Source: Dipylidium caninum (lineage: Eukaryota; Platyhelminthes; Cestoda; Cyclophyllidea; Dipylidiidae). From it: a stretch of 64,000 nucleotides of DNA. The notes beneath the pieces were generated by a model. It worked only from the letters and a program-made list of their open reading frames with translations, did not search any database and had not been told where the DNA came from. Positions within the stretch are counted from its first letter, which is position 1, and every line of letters begins with the position of its first letter. Positions 1 through 11,675 of the stretch are shown here, piece after piece. The DNA is taken from assembly GCA_017562135.1 (NCBI GenBank), contig QEYB01000936.1, positions 186,001-250,000 of the forward strand, read 5' to 3'. A program made the translations under genes and the position numbers.

Positions 1-1365
1 AAATAAATAAGATATGTTCCCCATTAATCGGCGAATAAAGGTGTGTACCACCGTCAATTTGACTGTTAGTTTATGGGTCTACAGTTTTTGACAAGTAACA
101 CAAGTTTGTTTGACAAATGCTCGACTCTCTACTCTTATCGCTTAATGTACACATAGTGACGTACCAAATTAACTTAAACAAGGTTGATTCACGTAAATTT
201 TGAACGTGAAGTCATAATGTACCTATGGTTACTGATGAGGTACATTTCGGCCACCGTATTTTATAATGATTTAACTAAGGAATAAAGGCTACAGAAACAT
301 CTAAAAGTCTAGTGAAAATGTTTACTGAAGGTACAGTTTTTAGATGACATTCAGAAAACGATCCAAAAAATTTAAGATAGGTGATTTCGAGCTTTCTGAT
401 GAACCACCTTCTCGGCGACCATCCTTCATCGGACCGTCTTGAAGCAAAATTGTTGTTTGACAACATCGGAGATGCCAGAAAGGCTAAATTCATCTCAGCA
501 AACAATCTCAGACAATAGTCGGATGACATGACTGGTGCTGGAGAAGTATTGTCCGTAACTGGATTATTTAGAGACAGATACCCAAGAGAAGGGGTCGGCG
601 ATGTTCAAGAAAAAGATCATCATAATATATCATGCTGTTTTGGGAGCTCGTGAAAAAATGTAGAACTTATTTGTGCCATTCTATCGCATTAACATATTTC
701 TCGGACTTAGCATTCCCCGAATATCACTTGTCTTTGTCCCTACAAAATAGTTTAAAGGGAGGCATTTCAAAAACGGAGAAGATATCAAACGAGCACTAGT
801 TTCAATTTTTTTGCGTCAAACGTGGAAATGGACATCATACTGGCAAAAAAAATCATTAATGATAATATCAATGATATTACTTGATAAAGTTTATTGGCAG
901 TAAGAAAAAATATTGTTCTTTTTTTATTCTCAAAAAGGACAGAGCATTTCGATTTGGGATGAATAAACTCGATTACTCAGGGAGCGGTTGACAGCCAGGG
1001 GAAATAGGATTTTAAGTCTCCTCGATCGTCCCACCTCCGCCCTAACAACGCCACTTTCGCCAATGCGTTTTGTGATGCCAAGACGTAATAAACTTCCAGG
1101 TGAACGGGAATCTGGAGGATTTAGATGTCATGCTCTTTTGAGGAAGGTGGCTGAAGGAATAGGTGTGGTTACGAATCATCATAATAAGTGCATTTATATC
1201 TAATTTGACTAAAAAGGTGTACAATTCGGCAATTTTGAAAAGGAAAGGGTACGAGCTTTAGGAATAATGGAAAAAAAGAGAGGAAAGCGTAAAGACGAAG
1301 CATAACAACAAGCTTTGGGGGCAAATAATGGAAGAAGAGGTTTCTGTCCGCTGAGAGACGCCTAG
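1..1365. other. no gene recognised
   Basis: AT-rich sequence with only short open frames on either strand, none with a recognisable domain or a convincing run of splice-bounded coding sequence. It lies 3' of the minus-strand repeat protein gene and may hold its 3' UTR. Confidence 0.5.
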
Positions 1366-2691
1366 TCAATTGGACACAGGAGGCGAAGTGATGAGTGAGG
1401 GGTCAGTTGAAGGCGATGTCTCATTCTTCACGGAGGCGGTTGGAAGCACGGATTCACTGCCAATTCTCTCCGCGTCCGATGAATATTCATAGTCAATGAC
1501 TCTCGCAGACGTCAACGTTACCTCTCCGCTTGAACTGTCTTCAGTGGTAAAGGTGCCTTCTGTGCGTGCTAGTGAATGCGTTGTTACATTCTCTCCAACG
1601 TTTGAAGTCGCCCCACCTACCGTCTCGTAGGTCAATAGAATTGTTTCGACCTCCGCTATGTCGGATTCCGCTGTCCTCTCTTCTTCTGTTCCCTCCGCCA
1701 AAGTCGTTGCCTCAACTCGCGAATTCCCCGGCCTCTGACGAAGCTCCACCTTCCGATGCATCCGATGAAAGTGATGGTGTACCTTCACTCACTCCATCGT
1801 CTGAAGTCGTCTCACATTCTGTCTCTTCGGGGGATGAAGTTGTTTCGACCTCCGCTATGTCGGATTCCGCTGTCCTCTCTTCTTCTGTTCCCTCCGCCAA
1901 AGTCGTTGCCTCACTCGCGAATTCCCCGGCCTCTGACGAAGCTCCACCTTCCGATGCATCCGATGAAAGTGATGGTGTACCTTCACTCACTCCATCGTCT
2001 GAAGTCGTCTCACATTCTGTCTCTTCGGGGGATGAAGTTGTTTCGACCTCCGCTATGTCGGATTCCGCTGTCCTCTCTTCTTCTGTCCTCTCCGCCAAAG
2101 TCGTTGCCTCACTCACGAATTCCCCGGCCTCTGACGAAGCTCCACCTTTCTCTCCGTCATCCGGAAAAGTTTCACCCTCGACATTTTCAGAAAGAGTGGT
2201 TGTTTCAGCACCATCTTCGTTAGCACCTAATGTCCTTCCCGCGTCACTACTTTCGGGTGGAACTGTTAAATAATTCCCGAGGTTTGCGGCATCTGTTTCG
2301 GTTTGGCCATTAGTAGTTTCGCCTTGTGTTTCTGTGTCGTTCCCAGAGGATATTTCTGTCGCTCCTATTTCCATTTTTTGGGTTTCCCCATCCGTTTGCG
2401 TGAACGCTTCCTTGTCCGATGGATAACTTGAAGTCGTTTCAATGGAGTCCTTTACCAACAAATAGATTTAGAGTCTCGAATAAGTATTCTCCTCACACAC
2501 ACACACAGGATACCGTAGTATTACCTAACCTCCGTTCCAGTTCCCACTTATCACATAGATTAACGCACCGTTTCCACACTGTTCGATGGTGCATTTTCTT
2601 CTAGGACTTGAGACGAGTTTCTCCCCTCCCCTATTCGAAGTCCCGCCGTTAATGCGGTAAGCAGCACCAAGAGAATGAGTATTCGCTTCAT
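1366..2691 (-). CDS. secreted Ser/Thr/Glu-rich protein with 66-residue tandem repeats, frameshifted
   Basis: Function unknown; the composition suggests an extracellular, probably heavily O-glycosylated surface or secreted antigen-like protein. Exon 1 (2569-2691) starts at ATG 2691 and encodes a signal peptide, MKRILILLVLLTALTAG, then about 24 residues. A GT donor follows ACG, and exon 2 resumes in phase 0 after an AG at 2450-2451. Exon 2 is almost entirely Ser, Thr, Glu, Asp, Ala and Gly and contains about two and a half copies of a 66-residue unit (motifs EATTLAEGTEEERTAESDIA and ETECETTSDDGVSEGTPSL). In the copy nearest the C-terminus one extra base (about 1713-1715) ends the frame at 1712 after GEFAS, giving 286 residues. 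Without that base the frame would run on to a stop at 1366. Both readings are possible: a truncated allele, or a sequencing or assembly error in a repeat. Confidence 0.65.
1648..2150. repeat. 198 bp tandem repeat inside the secreted protein gene
   Basis: The anchor gccaaagtcgttgcctca recurs at 1697, 1896 and 2094. The spacing is 199 and 198 bp, so the unit is 198 bp (66 codons), and the leftmost interval carries one extra base. Copies are almost identical over their whole length, which implies recent duplication or gene conversion. The array is truncated at both ends (about 2.5 copies). Confidence 0.9.
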
Positions 2692-2810
2692 TATGCTACA
2701 ACAAACGAGTAAGTAGCATAAACCTAACCTCTCTTAACCCCAAATTAGCAGTTGACTTACGGTAGTTCTATCGAAGGGAATTCGGTTATGTGCATCGAAG
2801 TTTACACACA

Positions 2811-2820
2811 CTTTATATAC
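2811..2820 (-). promoter_or_regulatory. possible TATA box of the secreted protein gene
   Basis: The minus strand reads GTATATAAAG about 120 nt upstream of the signal-peptide ATG at 2691. Spacing and sequence fit a TATA-type core promoter with a short 5' UTR, but such AT-rich matches occur by chance. Confidence 0.35.
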
Positions 2821-5800
2821 TCATTTGGGAGAAGTTTCTCGCAATCTCAATCACATGACCATGTGATCCCACAGGTGAGTGCCACAACAACGAAATTAAA
2901 CTTATTCGCGTGACTTATTCAAAGCGTAGGCTCCATCTCGCGGAGAATAAATTGACAAAGGTATTGCGCAAAGAGGAGAAAAAGGTGATGTTGTTAATTT
3001 CAATTAGTATGGTAATAACAACGCAATAATTGGCCTTTTCCCTGTGTTATGGTAAAATAGTTGGAGATAATTGTGGCAGCGATCTTTGACACCCTCAGCC
3101 AGTTGAAATTCATTGAAAACCAGCGAATCGGGGATAGTTGGCTGAAAAGAGACAAGCCGTCCATAAAAGCGCAAATTAAACCCCTCTTAGTCGGGTAAAA
3201 GTCCGATTTGAGGATGTGCACGCCTTCCTGTCCACTTCTCCTTCTCACCCCCTTCTGTGCCTCATCACCGCGCAAGGAAAAGTGACGAGCTCTTGTAAAC
3301 CTAGTTAGGACATGTAGAAGTAGCGAGAGCCGTCAATGTGTTTAGCAACCAAACCTAATTAATTCGAGGAACTTGAGAAAATTCACATTAAGTACCCGTT
3401 CTTCCCTGATGGCCAAATGGGTAGATGTAGAGGTGAAAGTTATGGTACATCGCCTCCAATGTTGGAGTCTCTCCACTCCTGAATAATGGGACACTGTGGG
3501 AACCCATCGAGGCAATCCCATTTTGAGGCTTAGTCGGTAGGAGGTTGGTAATGGATGGGGATTTTCCTAACTACGAAAAAGCCTTCTTTACAATGTAAAT
3601 AGATTAGGAATAAATAATCGAAACTAGGGATGAGGCAAGCAGTAAACGCTGTCAAATAAGGAGGCGAAGACGGCGTGGCGGAGGTGCTCCTCCAGTTAAG
3701 GGAAGACGGCGACTTCCTCTACTAATGTCTTACTCGCTTTTCCTAAATGGCAAGAGGGAATGGGGAATCTAGAGGAAGCATAACTCGGGCCAATGAAAAC
3801 ATGTGAACACTGCGCCCGAAACGATAACGTTGTGTGGATTATTTAACTGTACTCCAAATCACTTCCTCCTCTATTTTCGATAGTTTCATGACTTATGTGA
3901 TATCCACCTCTCCCAAACGCCGAGAAAACTCGAGAAATGTAGCCCTTTTCCCGATTATTCGCGGGTCTGGTCTCCCTCTCAATCCGACCGATTTTATGGT
4001 GTCGTGTTTAACGTTTCACCTACACTAGTACAAATTATTTCCAAAAGAATATATGCCTGTTTAGGTAGAGGTAAAATAAAAAGCTAGGGCTTCACATTCA
4101 CCTACGCGCTCTTATTCGTATGGAGGTGACATTTTGTGAAACATTCAGTTATTGTAACGAAGGCACTTCCATGTGATGCTCTGTCACGGAGAGAGGCTTT
4201 CGTGCGTGTCAAGGACTAAAGGACAAATAGAATGCAATCACAGCGCCTACGTAGAGAGTTTAAAAACTAGCACCCAGTTTTTTTTCCAAAATAAAAAATG
4301 ACTGTAATGATGAGAAGTTGAGGGCGAAGCGACTCCGTCAATGAGATATTGCTCTACCAATCTCTGTTCCCCTGAATGTTTGTGTGTGTGGGATAGGAAA
4401 GGCAGAAGGGGGCGGAGGAAATCTACCAAAATCCCTCACATTATGACGTTCAGCCTCCAAGATGACGTATTTTCAAATCGAAAAATTAACGCTTTCAATG
4501 GCTCTCGTGAAATAATCTACTTTGTGCGGCGGGACGGAAAGCTGAGTGTGTGTGAAAAAAATGCATTAATATGTAAATATTTCTTCTTCTCTAAGGTCTT
4601 TTGTGAACAGCGCAAAGGCGAATCGAAATGCCGTCGATCGGAGAGGTGAGATTTTAACTGCTTTAAACTCCGTTGAAGTACGTGTATTGTCCTACCAGTG
4701 TCACATTAGTAATATTAAAACCCAGAGATTGTGGCTGTTATCTCTTAAATGTAAATAGGATTCAGCAAAATGAAACACAAGATTGGGTGGCTGGTTTTTT
4801 AGCATGACATTTTCAGTGGCCGAGGAATTACCTCCAACCCCTGGAAAGAAAAGCCCCCAACTTCGATAGACATTCACCTCAAAAGTCTCTCGAAATGCAA
4901 ATCAGAGCCGATTTGACACTGACAGAGGTCAGTCCGCCTGAGGTGGAGTGATTGTTCGTGCGACGATAATGGGACTTGTGAGGCGACATATCACACATTC
5001 ACCTCTATAATTTTTTGGGTTTTGCTGAAAGGAGAGGGAAAAGCCCCTTTCCAGAGAACTTTGAACAAACACACGTCCATTGTGATGGTCTCAAGAAGCC
5101 CTCCCAGGACTCGGTAAAGTTCACTCTTTCGGTAAATAAATACGCAATTGTTGTTTACTTCAAGATGCAGAGGATGAAATGTAAAGGGTTTGTTTACTTT
5201 AGAAAACAGTAAGTACTCCTTCGTATTTCCATTCTGTTTTGCAAATTGGGCCGCCTGATTGTAGGTGACAATCTTAAAGTTGAAACAAAAAAGAGAGAAA
5301 AGAGAAGAAAAAACTTTTTAATAGTTACAGAATGGTGAATGGTACCAAGATATTAACCTAACTCACTAACATGAAATACGGAGGATTAACTACAACCTGG
5401 TGGGAGAGTTGTGCATGTGTGCATCCTCTTTGGAGCAGGTTGCTTCACATTCTCCCTCTATGTTTGATCAACAAACGACGGCAAAAGGAGATTAGAGTTT
5501 GCGTAAACAACATCACGCCTTTGGGAGAAACTAATCCACCTTCATTGTACCTCTTCGTCGAGCATATAAAGGGGGTATGTTACACGGAGAAGAATGTGAG
5601 ATTTCCTTGAGAGACGGCTACAGTTAGGAGGTTATCTTGACAAGGAGGTGTCCTGGCCTCGCTTCCGCTATCATACGACGACGCCAAAGTGTTTTCTAGC
5701 GTGTTACAAAGGGCCCAGGATATCATATGAGAGAATTAAAGACCGAGTGTCAGCGAACGTTCCCCAGGAGTTTTAAGAGGAGATCAAGTCATTACACTTG

Positions 5801-8230
5801 TTGCCTACGCATATCACTACAATTTTCAGTGGCGACGTGGCGGTGACGTGTTTTTTTTAGGATAAAGAGATGAAGGACAATGAATTTGCTAGAAATTCTC
5901 TACGTCTCGTCCTGACTTCCGAGGTACCAACTCACTGACCTCCTGCAACAAATGCCAAATGGGTGAAGATTAGTAAACCTAACAAACTTACTTCAAGACA
6001 GCTCGGCGCTTCCCACCAAGTCTACTGTATCTGACAGGTGGAATCAAATTTTCATGTGTGCAAGTAGAAGATACCGCCAGTGAGAGTGCTCTTATAATGC
6101 TTCACTTCTTGGAAGAAATCACTGTATCAGTGAATCTTCTTGCCTGAGTTAGGAAAGCTATCCTTTCGACGCCCACAATCTAAAGCCTCTCATATCCCCT
6201 CTCATCTTTCTCTCACTTTACACGTGATCATCTTTTGCCTTGAGCGAAGGACGCTAGCAAAAATTGGCATGTTGCACACTGTGGATCGCGTAAATATTTC
6301 CCTCCTCAGACGTCACGTTGGATCTACTGAAGAGATTTGTGACCTACACCTGCCGCAAGCCCATAATCACTTGCATACCAGTTGGAGAGGAATCAAAATC
6401 AAGTGGGCCTGAAACACCTCAGCCGGTGGCAACAACCCTGAGAATTGGGACGCCTTCAGCCTCGTAAGTGGAGACACACGGAAGACTATCACCGCATCGA
6501 AGCGTATAGTGTAACTTAATATGTGGCTCATTTTAGCCGTGGTGTGTGATTTTATCATCTTCAATTTTCACGTGGGCCGATCATCTCCTCATGCTCAACT
6601 CCACACTAACCCCACACGGGGAGAATGACATCTCCTGAGTGTGCACACAACAAAAGTATTTTTTTTTAAATTGATAACTAAGGATTTATCTGTCTAATTT
6701 CAGTACCGTTTTCTTACTTAAATCTGGGTCGGGATCTTTGACAATTCGAAGTTGGGATGATACTCCAGAACACAACAGCAAATATCGAGCTGTCAGTCCT
6801 GGCGAATGATTTTCACTTTTCGATATTGTTGATAGATGGGAAAGCCTTTTATTCACAGCCACTTGGAACTGTCTGTTGTGACCTGTTAATGTGCGTACTC
6901 GTTTGTGACGAAGGTGAAGTCTGCACTCGCCTGTGGGTAGAAATGCTTGACTGAACTAACACCAGTTCGGTCTCAAGATGTATGAAAAGGGCGCACCCAT
7001 TGAGAAAACCTGACTTGTACGTCAAACATGCGATAAAAACCACAAATGAATATCTAATCTGAGATGATCTAGGGAAAAAATGTGAATTCCTACATCTCCT
7101 TTGTTTGTCGAGGATGACGAGAACGTCGTGTAGTGTGCTGGAGGTGCACAGACGATGAGGACTCCCAGACATTTGGAGCACTCGCACTCCCGACTCTCAC
7201 CGACCGTCTCCACACGAATAAGTGACTGCGTGACACGCCTTTGAAGATGGGATTTCTACTCAGTAGAGAAGGTTATATCGCCTCTGATTCAATTCGTTAG
7301 CCGAGGTAAAGAAACATGAATTCTAATTTTCAAAGTCAACTCACGTCTGATCAGAAAGCAAATGTATTCATTTTGCCCAATCTGAGAAATTTCCGTTGTT
7401 ACAATACGGGACTCAAAATATGCGGGAATGTTAAGGCTTTTGTTAATTATTCCAAGCGTTGAATCTCATTAACTTCCCACAATTAGTTAAAGACGTCCTC
7501 GAGCCTCAGCGAGGACTCACTTAAACGCAAACAGATTTCCGTAGGAGGCACAGAAACTGGATAGTCTGGAGAAAAGATCAGACAATCTTCTCATAAACGC
7601 AAAGTTTTGAGATTTTGAGGCCATAAAGTGAGAAAAAAATCGGAGAGCCCGACAATCTTATTTCAGACCCATTTGCCCGTCAATCAAGGAAGGACAATTA
7701 GATTTTGGCGAGGCATTAACATCGTCCAATGAGGAAACACTGCGAGTGGGGAGTGAAATGTAAGACTTTCTGCGACAGAAAGCTAAGGTGACAACATTTA
7801 TACCTCTGTTTCAACGGCTACTCCAAATTTAATCGGAATAATTTATCTTCTAGATGCTGTTATGTCTGAGACAGCCCAATTTTAGAGCCTCCCGTAGAAT
7901 CGTTTATGGTACCTCTCAATGGCAAATTGTTACGTTCAAAATTCTCAGGTGACAGTAAGATGAGCAGCTGACTTTTGTAAAAGGTTATTTGTGTTTGCAA
8001 TTACCACCCTGCCCCTTCACTCGGGTGCGCAGTTAATAAAGCGCATAGGAGTGGGGACAAGGAGATGGCGGAGTAGGATGGGAGACACCAAATGAAAAGT
8101 GGATGGCACGAGAAACAGCCTCCTACTATGACTTGTGAGTAGTATAGTAGTAGAGTGTTCTCGGTGCCACCGGACCTTAAACCTGACCAAATGTTCACGT
8201 ATCCAAGTTAAAATGAGATGTGCTAAATGA
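2821..8230. other. gene-poor stretch, nothing recognised
   Basis: About 5.4 kb without a recognisable coding region. Open frames are short, occur on both strands and resemble no family I know. No tRNA or rRNA-like segment was seen. Part may be the upstream region of the secreted protein gene or introns of a gene whose short exons I could not detect. Confidence 0.4.
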
Positions 8231-8485
8231 TTCAATGTACCTGAGAAGTAGAGGAACAAAAAAGAGGAACTGTAGGCGGATTTGTATTTCTCCTCAAATG
8301 GTAGCTTGAGGATCCTCGTCAAAAATACTTCCCTTAAAATCCCGGCGGTCATGATAGACAGGGATAATTTACGTGACAATCCACCGCCTCTATAGCCACA
8401 TATTCAGACTTCCAATGTGACTAAATACTAAGACAATACGCACATTCGAGCCTAGGCGGTCAACATCTTCCCCTTGCGTACTAAC

Positions 8486-8860
8486 TTTCCTTGGCCGTTT
8501 TTGCACACCTTCTTCCAGGATTCCTACAATCGCTAGGCGTTGGACTAATCTTGACAACTGGAAAAAAGTGAATTGAAAGAAGGTGAGAAAAGAGGCAAGA
8601 CAACGTCGCTGAGGGCAAAAGCAGTACTTCCTACCTTGGTAGCTGAGCAATCACGTCAACATTACACCGGTGCCAATAAAAAAAAAAAAAAATTCGAGGA
8701 AACTTTGCTGTTGTTTGAGTGGTAGGATTCCGCGCAGTTTTGATTCGCTCTATTGTTTAGCTTACCTCGAAGATTGGAATTGTTTTTGCAGTCATCAGCA
8801 TTTCTATACAAACCCTTTTGCACGAGGTAGAAGGCTCAGGTATAAGGCAGATTTTATGGG
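8486..8860 (-). CDS. putative two-exon fragment of an unrecognised gene
   Basis: Two short stretches look coding and fit together. The upstream exon ends at 8766 (…IEMLMTAKTIPIFE) with a strong GAG/GTAAGC donor; its left boundary is not resolved. After a 208 nt intron with a long pyrimidine tract and CAG acceptor, the exon 8486-8557 reads LSRLVQRLAIVGILEEGVQK and four more residues in phase 0, followed by a GTTAGT donor. A further open, coding-like stretch lies at about 8233-8340 (ILREVFLTRILKLPFEEKYK). No family is recognised. The evidence is splice consensus and hydrophobic-helical composition only, so this could be a chance reading. Confidence 0.3.
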
Positions 8861-11210
8861 GGAACTTTGAATTCACTCTCCGCCTAACCCTCACCGTCCT
8901 CATAAGTGGTTAGTGCATTTATGATCCAAATCGCATGTTGATAACCACTGATTGATGCATTAAGCAACTACTGTAAAAATCCATTGGAAGAAGTACGTTC
9001 TACTCCATCAGTGACTTTCAACTTTACTTTTGTCTCAAGTGAATGTCTGGACAACGGCTTATTGGGCTATAATCCAGACAATGTCCGTTAAAGACTCAAA
9101 TCAGTGTGGATGTGGAGCGAATCCTCGGCACCATAACGTCACAATACATATCACTTCGTCCAAATGAACATGTTGCGTCACCCACCCCACTTTTGTTGTA
9201 ATCAAGCTTAAGTTTACGGAAAGAGCCTTTAGCCAACTCGTCTTTTCGGCCCTGTGTACATCTAAGGACATTTCTAACACACTCCCACTAAAGACAGCAG
9301 TAGACTCGATTAAGTTGGTTTTATCTATCGACACCGACCTTGGTGATTAGGTGGAGCCTCGAATTCAAAGTGAGTTGGACTAGGTCGTGTGAAGTCTGGC
9401 ATGGATGCCGCTCAGACGGTCGGCTACCTGTATGCCACTGGAGAGCGGAGAGAAGGCGAATCGTTGAAACAATGGGGGAGAATTTAGCCACGATAGCATG
9501 GCATTTCATTTAATTTGCCATATCCCGATGATTGGACTTTATGAGTGATCCTCCAGCAAAGTCTAAAACCGCCGAGCGATGCTCCTCAGCCATTTTGGAA
9601 GTTGGAGAAAATCCTGAATGTCGATCGTCGTTTACACTCTCTTTCTATAACTTCCTTTTATTCCTGCCTCTGTATGGCTACTGTCTTCAGTAAGTCTATG
9701 CGCCCTGGCTCATTAGGAGTCATCCTTGGCCATATTCTTCATTAAACAAACTAAGAATTGAAGTGGTAAGAAAAACTCAACATAGTTAACCGCCGATTTG
9801 TGAAAATGGATTCGTTTAGGCGTGTGATGAAAGAGAACTTCCTCGCATAGGTGGGACAAGAAATAAATGGTTTTACCGCAGTCCGATTTCAACGAAACCT
9901 GGCAATCCATCCCACTCCAGAACGTAGACGGAGTGCTGCGTAAAACCCGATGTTAAAAGTCAACTAGGAAGGAGTAACTCTGTGCTCTCTAAATTAGCGC
10001 CAGCGAGGCTCACTTCCCACACCGAAACGTCAGAGCCTAGCATCTGATCAAATGCGATCTCCTAGTCCGGTGGAATGAGGTTTTGCAAGGCGATTTAACG
10101 CCACTGTTTGGCGGTCACCCATGATGACGTTGTGGAAGCAACTGTGGGAGGAATAAAACTCTCCTTCGGTACCAAACTTAGATCTTATCATAATGTGTGG
10201 TTGATCACTTACCCATGGCTGATTTATTATGAGTTAAGAGAAGCCGTTAAACCTTTTTATAGTGATCCCAGAGCTAGGATATCCTTCACCATAGGATACC
10301 GTCTGGTCCTGAGCACTGCCCCCTCAAACGCCTTCCTAAAGCCATCAATCTTGTAAACTGTCAAGTACAGTATGTCCGTTAGATTTGTGGTTTACTCTCC
10401 TCTTGCACGCTACAGATAGCAAACAGTGTAGAGGTCTAAGCTAAGCTAGTCAGAGGTGTAAGATCAGGAATAAATGCTGATTGTTACTAGACAATACAGC
10501 AGGCAACATCGAGGATACCAGGAGGCTGTGTGTGTTGCTTCAATGACACCATCGCGAATCGAAAGCCGTCCATATTTAAAGTAGAAGGGAGGTGCAGTTT
10601 TGTACTAACTGGCTAATAAAATTAATAAATGAATGAGCCGAATACTTGCGTACATCGGAAAGGCTATTTTCCTTCTTGTCAGTCTCTGACATTGACGGTG
10701 GCAATTGTGTTGCAGGCAAGACACTTCTCCAGAGAAGTAGAAGAAGAATGGCTGACCGTTGCGAACCTCGGGCGAATAGGGGAATCCGGACTTTTTTTAA
10801 TCCGACCAATAAACCATCGCACCGTTTTGAGGAAAATAAAATCTGAATCACAGGCTAAGGGGAATTTGAGTTACATCTCAAGCAACATCTTGGATATAAT
10901 AACTGACAGTTCCTTGCTGTTAGCACTTATTAATATGAAGATATTTATGTGTTTTTAAGCAAAATAAAATCGGACTACTGTGGGCGAAAAATAGTACCAG
11001 CGTTTGTGCAAAAATTGTCAATCTTTAAGCCGTTGCCAATTATTTCTACTTAAATTATTTCAGTAAGACCTTTAAAATCTGTGTTTTTGAAGGCGTTGGT
11101 TCGAGATGGTCGGGAAAGGGATGCAATTAAAGGCTTGTGGAGGAGCGAGAAAGGGTGTAACGTTTACCATTGTGTGTAATTTTATTATCCAGTGGAGAGT
11201 TTTCCACTAC
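8861..11210. other. ambiguous region with overlapping short open frames
   Basis: Several short stretches on the minus strand look weakly coding, notably 9101-9340, where two different frames stay open, and about 9480-9600. On the plus strand 10629-10958 is also open. No consistent exon chain could be built and nothing was recognised. The region could hold introns and small exons linking the candidates at 8.2-8.9 kb and 11.2-11.4 kb. Confidence 0.25.
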
Positions 11211-11381
11211 CTGATCCGGAGCGCCTCGTCGGTTTGACGTTAGGGAACTGCGAAGAACACTAGGCACAGTAATTTTGCGTTGGTACAAATTGGCATCTTT
11301 TGCCTCCCCGGTTGAGTTATTAGAGTATCTGGAGAAAACGAAACCGATCACACACAACCGTAAATAATAGAATTTTATCAT
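11211..11381 (-). CDS. putative first exon with signal peptide or membrane anchor
   Basis: ATG at 11381 opens a 57-codon stretch starting MIKFYYLRLCVIGFVFSR, a short basic N-terminus followed by a hydrophobic core. A hydrophilic segment follows, with Asn-Asn-Ser-Thr (potential N-glycosylation). A CAG/GTAGTG donor could end the exon at 11211, and a second possible donor lies further on at AATG/GTAAAC. No family is recognised. It may begin a minus-strand gene running toward 8 kb, but the link is not demonstrated. Confidence 0.27.
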
Positions 11382-11422
11382 CTACGTTTCTGGGTTTGAT
11401 AAGTTGTCGTGGGAGTGGGTAA

Positions 11423-11640
11423 TTGGACGAGATCACTTGTGTAGACGGTCATAAGGAGGTGGGCGGGCAAGGGGAGGGGCAAATCTGGTTCGGTTTCGTC
11501 AGAAAAATTTGTACACACAGGCAGTCACTGGGGACAGACAGAGAGAAAGAGACAGAGAGAGCGACAGACGGACTGTCAGGTATACAGACAGACAGGAAAG
11601 CAAGCAGACAGGTGGGGGACGGAAGGACCAGAAATGAGTC
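11423..11640. repeat. degenerate GACA/GAGA-rich simple sequence
   Basis: Imperfect runs of gacagaca, gagagaga and caggcaag-type units occupy about 11.52-11.63 kb. This is low-complexity DNA just 3' of the RasGAP stop codon and probably lies in its 3' UTR or flank. The open frames across it are compositional. Confidence 0.6.
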
Positions 11641-11675
11641 AACATAGGCGCTCTTCGGTAGTAGATTCGAGAAGA

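Noticed and set aside
1566..2273. Plus-strand 235-codon frame over the tandem repeats
   Set aside because: Antisense shadow of the repeat array. The minus strand carries the signal peptide exon and a TATA-like box.
10576..10958. Overlapping open frames on both strands
   Set aside because: Frames on both strands are equally open and none gives a consistent exon chain or family match.
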